Source of the DNA: Halostella limicola
GTDB taxonomy: Archaea; Halobacteriota; Halobacteria; Halobacteriales; Natronoarchaeaceae
Assembly: GCF_003675875.1 (NCBI RefSeq)
Contig: NZ_RCDI01000002.1
Span: forward strand, 622,786-686,785
Direction: 5' to 3'
Length of the DNA: 64,000 nt
Shown here: piece after piece, positions 36,940 through 46,300 of the stretch
Layout of the letters: each line of letters begins with the position of its first letter
Position numbering within the stretch: the first letter of the stretch is position 1
Position numbers and translations under genes: made by a program
The notes under the pieces: generated by a model
Databases searched by the model: none
The model's input: only the letters and a program-made list of their open reading frames with translations
Told to the model about the DNA's origin: nothing

Positions 36940-37952
36940 CTGACGAGACCGACATCAGTACGGCCAACACGATGCGTGAGCGCTCAGGCGAGAGTCGGAT
37001 TAAACTCTGGTTGCTGCTTCGCGCGAACCGATTTGTCGTCTCCAGCTTCCTGACCAGTGCCATGTTCGTCGCATTCGTCATCACCGTCGCTGTTCTCGAT
37101 CCACCGTTTTCACAGCAAATCGAGTCCGGCGACATGATCGAGACGATGTTCTCGACGATGATCTCGGTCATCGTGACTGGGACGACACTCGTCGTCACGA
37201 TCGGTCAGCTCGTCCTCTCCCAAGAGAACGGCCCGCTCGGCGATCAACGCGAGCGTATGTCCAGTTCGATGGATTTCCGGGACTATACTGAAGAATTAAT
37301 CGGATCTCCGAGTCCTGCCGATCCATCCGAATTCCTCCGGCAGATCATCGAAACCACGGCACAACGGACGACGGCTCTTCGAGAGTCTATTAACAAGAAT
37401 GATAACGAGAACCTCCGAGAAGAGGTCGATGAATTCACTGAAAGCGTCACTGGGAACGCTGATACGGTGGATGACCAACTTGAGGATGCCCAGTTCGGCT
37501 CGTTTAATGTGTTATTCGCTGCACTAGACTTCAACTATGGCTGGAAAATATTCCAAGTTGAACGCCTTACGAACAAATACGAAGAGAGCCTCAATGAGGA
37601 AGAACGCGGCTTGCTTGACGACCTCAAAACAGCGCTGTCTCTGTTTGGTCCGGCGCGCGAACACATCAAGACGCTGTACTTCCAGTGGGCACTCATCGAC
37701 TTGTCTCAGATGATTCTCTATGCTGCAGTCCCGGCATTGGCCGTTGCGGGTATCATGGTCGCAATCGTCGATGCGGAGACGTTCCCAGGAAGCACACTCG
37801 GTCTCGATCACATCATCCTCGTCGTGGGCGGTGCGTTTGCGGTGACGCTCGTTCCATTCATGCTGTTCGTCTCGTACATCCTTCGCATCATCACCATAGC
37901 AAAACGGACTCTTGCCATCGAGCCGCTGATCCTCCGCGACTCACAACGCTAA
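36936..37952 (+). CDS. Four-helix membrane protein of unknown function
   Basis: 338 aa. Two membrane helices near the N-terminus (SFLTSAMFVAFVITVAVL; MFSTMISVIVTGTTLVVTIGQLVL), a charged cytoplasmic or outer domain of about 150 residues with coiled-coil character (LREEVDEFTESVTGNADTVDDQL), and two C-terminal helices (MILYAAVPALAVAGIMVAIV; IILVVGGAFAVTLVPFMLFVSYIL). Translationally coupled to the DUF4177-like gene. I do not recognise the family; the layout (2 TM, helical domain, 2 TM) recalls DUF2254-like or mechanosensitive-type scaffolds but no motif proves it. Confidence 0.75.
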   Translation: MTDETDISTANTMRERSGESRIKLWLLLRANRFVVSSFLTSAMFVAFVITVAVLDPPFSQQIESGDMIETMFSTMISVIVTGTTLVVTIGQLVLSQENGPLGDQRERMSSSMDFRDYTEELIGSPSPADPSEFLRQIIETTAQRTTALRESINKNDNENLREEVDEFTESVTGNADTVDDQLEDAQFGSFNVLFAALDFNYGWKIFQVERLTNKYEESLNEEERGLLDDLKTALSLFGPAREHIKTLYFQWALIDLSQMILYAAVPALAVAGIMVAIVDAETFPGSTLGLDHIILVVGGAFAVTLVPFMLFVSYILRIITIAKRTLAIEPLILRDSQR

Positions 37953-38204
37953 GATCCGACGCAGAACTCAAACCTCAGACACGGTTGGGTGTGGACGCTT
38001 CGTAGGGTACGAGATCAGTCACTCTCAGAACGGGCGTCGATTGCTCGCGTCCCACTACAGTTCCAATACCGTCCTCCCCGAGGAGATGGTCACAGGCGCT
38101 GTTGAATGCCTTTGGGAAATTCCACAACCCTATAGAAGCCTCTAACATCGAAAATATAGCCCCGAAACGATTCGTCGGCCTTAATCCACTGGAATGACCG
38201 ATAG

Positions 38205-38320
38205 ACACTCTAAATTCAGCACGCGGCTCTTGACATACTATTTATAGGACAATCGCTCTGCTGGTAACGTTCTCACCTGTATGTACCAATCCGGCCCTCC
38301 CTTGCAGGGGTGATATGAGT
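38205..38320 (+). repeat. R2 dispersed repeat
   Basis: Blocks CTCTAAATTCAGCACGCGG, CTTGACA, a weak inverted repeat around TATTTATAG, TGGTAACGTTCTCAC, CTGTATGTACCAATCCGG and CTCCCTTGCAGGGG. The right half is almost identical to the copy at 30905-31012, the left half is diverged. Confidence 0.7.
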
Positions 38321-38365
38321 ACTGAATATGCGCGTTGTATTCATATCGTCTGGCCGAACTACCGA

Positions 38366-38406
38366 ATTTTTGTCATAAATCGCGTGCTGGATACAGAGCG
38401 TTCACT
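38366..38406 (-). repeat. R2-start repeat downstream of phzF-like gene
   Basis: Minus strand reads CGCTCTGTATCCAGCACGCG and then TTATGACA. It starts about 68 bases after the stop of the PhzF-like gene, on the same strand. Only the left half of R2 is present. Confidence 0.5.
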
Positions 38407-38472
38407 CATCTCGGAACCCACGATGTGTTCATGTTGGTTCAGGTAAAACGCTATTACATCGGTACTTCGTGT

Positions 38473-39357
38473 TTATTGAAGTCGTCCATCTAAGACAGAA
38501 CGCACGCGCCCACCGACTTCGACACCAATACCGCCTGGCGATTTTGACGCTCGAAGGTGGAGGAGTGATGGTCGATCCATCTCGTAGCCCTGTTCGACAG
38601 TGACCTCGATCTCATCCGTGTCGAAGTAGTTGTGCTTGACGAGGTAGGCAGCAAGGCAACCGTTCGAGGAGCCTGTCGCGGGGTCTTCTGGGACACCAGC
38701 GCAGTCAGCGAATACACGGGCATGCAGGTCGTTGTCCTCAGACGTCTCAGTAGAGAACACGAGCACGTTCAAGTTGCCGTAGGGGTCGATGAGCCGATTA
38801 TAGTACGGTTCCAGTTGCGTCTCGGCTCGTTCGACGGCGCTGAGAGAGGTCAAGGGGACAACGACGGTGGGAAGACCCGTCGAGACGAGTCTGATCGGAT
38901 GGGAGTCATCGATATCCGCCGTGTCGAGACCGAGAATATCTGCGAACAGGCCCGGGGAGAACTCGTCATCGAATGTCGGCTGAATTTGTCGCATCCAGTA
39001 GATCTCGCCGCCGTCGTGGTTTTCGACCCAAACGGGGATCTGGCCGACGTCGAGGTTAAGCACGACTTCCTCCGGGCGATCGTCTCGGAGGTATTCACGG
39101 ATTACGAATGCCGTTCCGAGTGTTGGGTGGCCGGCGAAGGGGATCTCCTCAGCAGGGTCAAAGATCCGGACATCGTATGCGCCCTCTGTCGTGTCGGATG
39201 ATTCGATGAATGTCGCTTCGGAGAAGTTCGTCTCGCGGGTGAAAGCGAGCATCTCATCAGTAGACAGATTCGATGCTTCACGAACGACCGCCAGTTGGTT
39301 TCCCGTGTACTTCCCCTGCGCGAATACATCCACGAAATGGACTCGATCGGTCGCCAT
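38473..39357 (-). CDS. PhzF-family isomerase/epimerase-like protein
   Basis: 294 aa, diaminopimelate-epimerase-like fold. Signature VDVFAQGKYTGNQLAVV at the N-terminus, the catalytic Glu of TNFSEATFI (about residue 47), IPFAGHPTLGTAFVI, and C-terminal DPATGSSNGCLAAYLV. Members isomerise small aromatic or hydroxy-acid compounds; nothing here indicates phenazine synthesis, and the family name should not be taken literally. Single gene; an R2-start lies downstream. Confidence 0.9.
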   Translation of the reverse strand: MATDRVHFVDVFAQGKYTGNQLAVVREASNLSTDEMLAFTRETNFSEATFIESSDTTEGAYDVRIFDPAEEIPFAGHPTLGTAFVIREYLRDDRPEEVVLNLDVGQIPVWVENHDGGEIYWMRQIQPTFDDEFSPGLFADILGLDTADIDDSHPIRLVSTGLPTVVVPLTSLSAVERAETQLEPYYNRLIDPYGNLNVLVFSTETSEDNDLHARVFADCAGVPEDPATGSSNGCLAAYLVKHNYFDTDEIEVTVEQGYEMDRPSLLHLRASKSPGGIGVEVGGRVRSVLDGRLQ

Positions 39358-39440
39358 TTGCGTCTATCGATGTGGCGGTACAGGAATATTTATAGCTAAT
39401 CTGCGTGGTTGAATCGTTGCAGTCGTAGTGATCGATATGC

Positions 39441-39511
39441 ATCGCTACCTCTCAGCTAATTCTGGACGGTAGTGACGGAGAGAAGTGGGCAAAATCGGTT
39501 CACACGGCCGT
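39441..39511 (-). repeat. R1 dispersed repeat
   Basis: Minus strand: GTGTGAACCGATTTTG, CCCACTTCTCTCCGTCACTA, CCAGAATTAGCTGAGAGGTA. It begins within three bases of the stop codon of the second histidine kinase, on the same strand. Confidence 0.75.
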
Positions 39512-41851
39512 CTATAGATCGTGTTCACTATCGGCTGGGAGCGTGAACGAGAACGTCGCTCCCTCGCCGGGTTCGGACTCGACCCATATCTCACCACCGT
39601 GGCGTTCGATGATACGCTGGCAGAGCGCGAGGCCGATGCCTGTTCCGTCGTACTCCTCGCGACTGTGGAGTCGATCGAAGACCGTGAATACCTGCTCCTG
39701 ATCGTCGGGTTCGATACCGATGCCGTCGTCTTCGACCGAGATCACCCACTCGTCGTTGCGTCGATCTGCGTCGACGTGGATCAGCGGCGGCTCGTCGCCG
39801 CTATACGTGATCGCGTTGTCGAGCAGGTTCTGGAACAACTGCCGGAGCTGGCTGGCGTCGCCCTCAAGGTGGGGAAGTTCCTCGACCGTAACTTCGGCGC
39901 CGCTCTCCACGATCTGGACCTGAAGGTCCGCGAGCACGTCCTCAAGGATCTCGTTCAGGTCGACGGGCTCGAACGGCTCGCCTCGCGTTTCGATCCGCGA
40001 GTACTCGAGTAAGGCGTCGATCATATCGCGCATGCGCTCGGCCCCGTCGACCGCGTACTCGAGGAACTCCTCGCCGTCCTCGTCGAGGGTGTCGCCGAAC
40101 CGGCGCTCGAGCAACCGGAGGTAGCTCGTGACCATCCGCAGGGGCTCTTGCAGGTCGTGGGAGGCCGCGTAGGCGAACTGTTCGAGGCGCTCGTTGGACT
40201 CCTCCAGCTTGCGCTGGTACTCCTTCCGATCGGTGATATCGCTCGCCATTCCGATCCATTCCTCGATCTCACCGTCCTCGTTCAGCATCGGTACCGCACG
40301 CGAGAACGTCCAGCCCATGCTCCCGTCGTCCTGTTCCACGCGGTGTTCCAACTCGAACGTGTTCTTCGTCTGGATTGCTTCGTCAATGGCCTCCTTGACT
40401 CGCGGCTGTTCGTCCGGATGAATGTATTTATCGAGCCAGTCTCTGGTCGGTTCGTCCGTATCGGCGAGGAACTCTTTGCCCTTGAGCTCGTGCATCTCGC
40501 TCCAATCGGGGCTCATGCGATACACCACGTCCGAACTGGCAGTGACCAGCGCGCGGAATCGTTCTTTACTCTTCTGGAGTTTCTCCTCGGCCTGCCTGCG
40601 TTCAGTGACGTCGCGCGACGTCCCGGCGATGGCTTCGACGTCGCCGTCGTCGTCGAGCACCGGTGCGAAGATGTACTCGTAGACGCGACGGCCGCGTTCG
40701 GCGTGTGGGAATGCGACCTCGCCGCGAACCGGCTCTTTCGTCTCGATGACCTCGTCGATCTCACACTCGTGCATCTCCGCGTGCCACGGCTCGTAGCCGA
40801 TCTCCCGTAGCGTTTTGCCGATGGACTCCTCACGGGTTCGGCCCCACATCTCCAGCACCGCGTCGTTGGCGAACGTGAAGCGGTAATCGAGGTCGAAGGC
40901 GTAGATGAGATCGGGCGTGCTGGAGATGATCGTCTCGTAGAGCCGGTTCTGCTCCTCGGCCTCGGCTTCGGACGACGCTCGCTTCGACGCTGCCTCTACT
41001 TCCTCGCGTTCAGTGACGTCAGCGGTAGCACCGATTAGCCGGTACGGTTCACTGTTGCCGTCACACTCGACCTCGCCACGGGACACCACCCACAGCGTCT
41101 CGCCCTTCGCGTCAGTAATGCGGTACTCGGCTTCGAACTCACCCGCCTCCTCGACCGCCTCGTCGAGTCGGTTCCACACCCGTTCCTGGTCCGCCTCGTG
41201 AACCGAGGCGAAGAATTCCTCTATCGGTACGCCCGCAGTGATCTCCTCTGGGGCCGTGCCGTAGGGTTCAGCGAGACGTTCGTCCGCAGTCACAACGTTT
41301 TCTCGAACGTCCCATGACCACGTGCCGACAGACCCGACGGACTTGGCAACTTCGAGTCGAGTTTCCGTCTCACGGAGCTTCCGTTCGCACTCGGTAGTCG
41401 GCCCACGGTTCTGCCGCTGGGCGGGGTTTCCCAGAGGCTGATCCGGTCGCCTGCAGTCGGTGGTAGATTGAACGATACCGACGGTTCCCTGCACCGTGCC
41501 GTCCGATTCGAGCGGGGTGACCCGCACGTCGCAACGAACTCGGTCTCCCTCGGCAGTCTGTACAGCGACCTCGAACTCTCTGCTCTGATCGGTCGGTTTC
41601 GCGAGGAGCGGTTCAGCGGTCGAGTCGTCGTTGTCGACCAACAGAGAGACGTGTTCGCCGAGAAGTTCTCCACGTGCATATCCCGTTAGCTCGACGATAC
41701 TGTCGTTCACCGCAACGAATCGACCATCAGCATCGAGTTGGTAGATTCCATCGTCGATCGCCCTCATGAGCGACCGATAACGCCCGAGGGCCTCGGCGTC
41801 ATCAATGTCACCCCAGAATACCGGGTCAGGAGACCCAGCTCGTTCACTCAT
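39512..41851 (-). CDS. Soluble multi-PAS sensor histidine kinase (second of three)
   Basis: 779 aa, no membrane segment. Four PAS/PAC units can be followed: about 25-135 (DDGIYQLDADGRFVAVND), 165-290 (SVGTWSWDVRENVV), 305-430 (TPDLIYAFDLDYRFTFAND) and 440-550 (SSDVVYRMSPDWSEM). HisKA has His565 in ASHDLQEPLRM; HATPase has LLDNAITYSG, EDDGIGIEPDD and GTGIGLALCQRI. Cytoplasmic ligand or redox sensing is likely. The first PAS is close to that of the kinase at 58.6 kb, so these are paralogues. No response regulator is nearby. Confidence 0.92.
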   Translation of the reverse strand: MSERAGSPDPVFWGDIDDAEALGRYRSLMRAIDDGIYQLDADGRFVAVNDSIVELTGYARGELLGEHVSLLVDNDDSTAEPLLAKPTDQSREFEVAVQTAEGDRVRCDVRVTPLESDGTVQGTVGIVQSTTDCRRPDQPLGNPAQRQNRGPTTECERKLRETETRLEVAKSVGSVGTWSWDVRENVVTADERLAEPYGTAPEEITAGVPIEEFFASVHEADQERVWNRLDEAVEEAGEFEAEYRITDAKGETLWVVSRGEVECDGNSEPYRLIGATADVTEREEVEAASKRASSEAEAEEQNRLYETIISSTPDLIYAFDLDYRFTFANDAVLEMWGRTREESIGKTLREIGYEPWHAEMHECEIDEVIETKEPVRGEVAFPHAERGRRVYEYIFAPVLDDDGDVEAIAGTSRDVTERRQAEEKLQKSKERFRALVTASSDVVYRMSPDWSEMHELKGKEFLADTDEPTRDWLDKYIHPDEQPRVKEAIDEAIQTKNTFELEHRVEQDDGSMGWTFSRAVPMLNEDGEIEEWIGMASDITDRKEYQRKLEESNERLEQFAYAASHDLQEPLRMVTSYLRLLERRFGDTLDEDGEEFLEYAVDGAERMRDMIDALLEYSRIETRGEPFEPVDLNEILEDVLADLQVQIVESGAEVTVEELPHLEGDASQLRQLFQNLLDNAITYSGDEPPLIHVDADRRNDEWVISVEDDGIGIEPDDQEQVFTVFDRLHSREEYDGTGIGLALCQRIIERHGGEIWVESEPGEGATFSFTLPADSEHDL

Positions 41852-43335
41852 ACGCGCAATAGTACGGAACGTCAGTCGGATAAGTCTTCATTCGGCCGGC
41901 GTTCTCGGAAGATACGGACTCCGCGTTTTCCCTCCAATTCACCAGTTGTGAGGAGTACACTCACTCTACTCGGCAGGCCGTTCGCATCGACGACGCCGGC
42001 CGCAAACTGGCCGCGGTCGCCGACGTGCTGGGCGGCCGAGCGAAGAATCTGGACGGCGCCGCGAGCGTTCGACGCCGCTGTTGTGTCGAACGTCGTTCGA
42101 ATGCCGGACCCTACATCACGGCGTGGCGGTCGTTCCGGTCGCCGCCCGTACCACCAGCGTCGACCGCGACCAGCCGCGGGCAGAAACAGACGGTTCCAGT
42201 GGGACGGAGTATGTGAGGTAGCGTAACTCCCTCGAAGCAGGCACCAGTTGGAATTTGTTCTGGTATCCACTACACGCTCAGACACATCGTACGAGAGGCA
42301 ACTAACGCAGGTCTTGTCTCGTTTGCGAGAGCCCTGAACTTTCACAATCGGCGTTTTCGGCCGCAAGAACACCCTCTCTGATGAATCTGGAGCAAGTGTG
42401 GACGCCGCCGTCGCGGCGAGCGCGGAGGGCAGCAAGCGAGAGCCTGCACGAAAACAGCAGTTACAGTCCCTATAGGGGACGAAAACGGTCTGATCGCGGA
42501 GGCGATACCTGACTGTCCTACATCCCGGAGATCGTGCGTCCGGATGACTGCCGTCTCACACACGGCTGCCGTCGGGCGATTTCCGGATCTACAGTGAGAC
42601 ACAGCCCTGTAGCGACGAGCGGACCGACATCCAGATAGGCCGTTATCGCCGCGTAGAGCGCCTCACTCCTGCGCCTTCGCGCTCGAACTTCGCCCTGAGA
42701 AACGGTCCACACTCGGCCCCCACGAACGCCCACACACCCGGTAAAGTGTCTGTTTGCGGCGTGTGCCGCCGAGTGTGGAAATGCGGAGCGCCCGCGAGAG
42801 ACCACAGGCGAACCTCTGACACGCTCAACTGCTCGCTCCCCGACTGTGACGAGCGATCGTCATGCTTGCCAGCCGTCGTCGAGGATCACGTGTCAATCTC
42901 TCGCAACGTAGGAATGGGGGCGTCACCACCCGAGATGGCTATCAACCGAACCATCAGCAGCGTCATCGTGTCTCAGGTGGGTGGGGTGGATGCTGAGGGG
43001 GTAGGGTGGTGACAGATAGAGATATCCTCTACTGGAGATAATGTTTGTGGCCGTACAGGTGAAGCGGTGATAGAAGGGGCCAATCAGTCCGCGCAGATGG
43101 CTGGTTGTGGACGGCGAGTGGATCTGGCAGGTGGTATGGAATGTACAGCGCGGAACTGGTGACCCATGCAGAAGGTCACTGATTCTCGTAATAGGTTTTC
43201 TGGTGGTGTAACTGTCCCGTCATCAGGGTGTATTGCTGCGACACCCGTGACTGAGAGAGCGGCGTCGGTATCGCTTGGACTTGCACTCGGATGACGATCG
43301 GGGAACGACGAAAGCGAAGAAGCGCCCTTGGCGGA
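41852..43335. other. 1.5-kb gene-poor region next to the plasmid-like segment
   Basis: No frame here has convincing protein character on both composition and start site. Decayed coding traces may exist: a minus-strand stretch near 41880-42090 (VDANGLPSRVSVLLTTGELEGKRG) and another near 42560-42660 (ALYAAITAYLDVGPLVATGL) read like protein but have no family I recognise and no good starts. A plus-strand frame at 42746 carries CGVC and CSLPDC pairs. The region lies at the left border of the segment with its own replication origin and may be an old integration or deletion scar. Confidence 0.4.
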
Positions 43336-46300
43336 CTACTCTCCCTCACGCTCTATCCTGTCGCGGAGATAGTCGACCGTGTAGACTGCCGTCAGCCCGG
43401 GTGTATCGATCTTGAAGTGGTCCGGCGGGGTGTTCTGGCTGTAGGTCTTCTCGACGCGAGGCTCCCCTTCGAGCGGGTCGTTCAACGCTTCGAGAACGTC
43501 GTGGGCCTCCTGGCGCGTCGTCACAACCCAGATCGCCTCGTCCGGGTCGCAGTCAGCGATCTTGTCGAAGTCGTCGGGGACCGCGCGTCTCGTGTCGTGG
43601 TTCACGCGCTCGGCCTCAACGGCGACGACGACCTCGCCGTCGTCGTCGAGCGCGGCGATGTCGAGTCGGCGCTGGTCGTACGCGTCGGTCACCTCTTCGC
43701 TCTCGTCGGAGTCCGGAGCCATGAACGCCGACGCCGGAAGTGACACCTCCTTCAGGTCGTAGTACGGCGTCACCTCCACGACCTCGGACTCGGGGTCGTC
43801 GAGGTACTCCGACTCCAGATACTGCCGGGCGATCTCGACGGCCATGATGTGCTGGCTCGACTCCTCGAGGTCGCCCTGGCCATGGCCGTAGTCGACGCCG
43901 AGGCGATAGCTCTCGCCGATCACGTCGCGGCCGCTCGGCGTCACCGTGAACAGCCGGTGAGGATGGTCCGTGTCGTGGCGGAGAACGTCCGCATCGACCA
44001 GATCCTGCACGGCCTCGCTCTCGATACCGACGTACTCCTGTAAGCGGATCATGCTGTCGTACAGCAGGTCGTACTCCAGCGGGTCGTAGCGTAGTTGCTG
44101 GGCGTTGTACACCGCCTGGACGAACATGAGCTGTGTGTCCGACCACGGCGACGCCTGGCGTTCCTCGGGCGTGAGCTTCAGGTTCAGGTCGCAGATCGGG
44201 ACGTCGTCGGGCTCGACGTCGTCGAGCGTACCACAGCAGCCGATCGCTCGCTTCATTCCCGATATCTGCGGGTCGTAACGGTTGTCGCAGTTCGTACAGC
44301 GCAGCGCGTGGATCGACTCGTCGTACTCGACGGTCTCCGGGAGGCGCTTCGTGTGCGGGAGGGCGCTATCGACGCGCATCGTCGGTTGGTGGGCGGCCGA
44401 GTCGGTCGCGACGTCGCTCTCCGCGAACTCGTCGGCGTCCTCGTCCGTTCCGGCCGTACTGGGCGAGCCGAGCGTCAAGCCGTACTCCGCGGTCGTCCGC
44501 TCGGTCACGGCGTCGACGGCATCACGAAACGCCGCCTGCTCGCGGTCGCGGAGCGGCCGCGGGCCTTCTGGGTCGCCCGGAGGCGGCGACGCCGACTCGA
44601 CGAGGAACGGTCGCGGTTCCGGTTCGCCGAACGGTGCGGGCAGGTTCACGAGCCACTGGCCGCGTTCGAGTGCACGCAGGCGGTTCCCGACCTCCTGGGG
44701 CGGCATGTCGTCGGTGGCGAGTCGCTCCGTGAGCCGCTTGTCGACGGGGACGTTCCCCGTGACGAACGTCGAGATGTTGTTCAGAACCTCGTCGTAGACA
44801 TCGGCGTGCTGGTCGCGGAGCTGGCCGGGGAACTGCATCGCCAACGTGACCGAGCAGTCGAAACTCCGGGACTGGGCGAGCAACTCCTTGAGGAGGTCGG
44901 AGACCGCGACGCTCGCGGCTTCCTCGACGTAGAGGTTGACCAGCGGGAGGTCGTCGTCAGTGCTGGCGGAGCGAGCGTCGTCACCGTCGCTGTCTCGCTC
45001 CGTCTCGTCGTCATCCGCGAGGCTCTCGTCCTGGTGGCGTCGCTTCCGACGGCGAAGGGCCGTCCAGAGGTTCGAGAGGATGAGCAGCGTGAGCACGCGT
45101 TGGGCCTCCGAGCGGAGCGCGCCCGTGTCGAAGATGACGACCACGTCGTCGTTCAGGAAGTCCGCGAGGTCGAAGTGTGGCCCGTCCTCGGTCGCGACGT
45201 GGTTGAAGATCGTCCCGAGGCGTTTGTCGACCGGGATCTTCTCCATCCGGTTCGCCACGCCCTGCATGAGCTCGTCGAACGTCCGCGACCGGTTGGCCGC
45301 GACGCCGCCGAGCATCCGCTCGAGGTCGGTGTCGGAGACCGCCTTCGTCGACTGGCGTTCGTGCATCACCCGCGCTTCCTCGTGCAACTCGCGGTGAGAG
45401 AACGCGTCCTGTCCGTGGACGGGGTCGAACATCGCCTTTACGAGATAGCGGATGATGTCCGGCGACCGGACGGCCTGTTCGAAGCGGTCCCTCCCCATGA
45501 TCCCCCTGAGGATCTCGATGTAGTGATCGACCGTGTCCTCGACGGCGGTCGTCCGGGCGATGCCGGCGTCGAGTTCATCGCGGATGTCAAAGAAGGAGAA
45601 CGCGGGGACGACCGACGAACAGTCGAAGTAGACGACGTTCTCGGCGTGGCCGTAGCGCGCATAATGTGCACGAATGTACTCCAGCGCCATCCCGTCGCCC
45701 TTCGGGTCGACGAGGATGTTCGCGCCGTCGGTGGCGGCGTGGTTCTCCAGCATCGCGTTGATCAGGCTCGTCGACTTCCCCGAACCGGTTTTGCCGAACC
45801 AGCCGACGTGGAGCGGCTGGAGCGACGGCGGGAGCCGGAGCGGGTCGACGTCGGGCATTCCGTCCTGGGTGAGCGGGTCGCCAAGGAGGAGTCCCGGGCC
45901 GTGGTAGCGCCCGAGCTGGTCGACGGGCGGGCGCGGGAGCGTGGTCCGTTCGCCGGGCGTCGGCGAGAGGCTGCGTCTCCCCTCGGCGTTGAGCGTGCTG
46001 CCGTCGAGCAGACAGAGCGTCGGGGCTTCCGCCGGGTCCGCGACGATAGGGTTGGTCGACGTGGTGCCTGGGAGTCGGTCGCGGAGTCCGTCGCTCGAAA
46101 GCGAGTGGCCTCGGCGGTCGCAAAGGTCGCGGGCGACCGCGACGGCGTCGTCGCCCGTAGCGTGGCGCCCCTCGACCGCGTAGCACGTCTTGCCGACCGG
46201 ATTCAGCGCCGTCTGGAGTGCCTCGAGGTGGCGCTCGGTTTCGTCCGTCGCGACGGCGACGGCGCGTGCGGTCACTTCGAAGCAGTGTCGCGGGTCCTTT

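Larger units (their letters stand above)
37953..38472. other. 520-base intergenic region carrying R2 repeats
   Basis: No gene is supported. The region contains a full R2 copy on the plus strand and an R2-start on the minus strand (separate entries). Sequence between 37953 and 38200 shows no good reading frame. Confidence 0.5.

Noticed and set aside
39512-41851. Searched the neighbourhood of the three kinases for response-regulator genes.
   Set aside because: No receiver domain (Asp-Asp...Asp...Lys pattern) is encoded next to any of them, so no two-component operon can be claimed.
42746-43012. An 88-codon plus-strand frame with CGVC and CSLPDC that might be a zinc protein.
   Set aside because: GTG or ATG start is poorly placed, the rest lacks fold-like pattern, and the region shows general signs of decay. 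Kept only as a trace in the gene-poor region.
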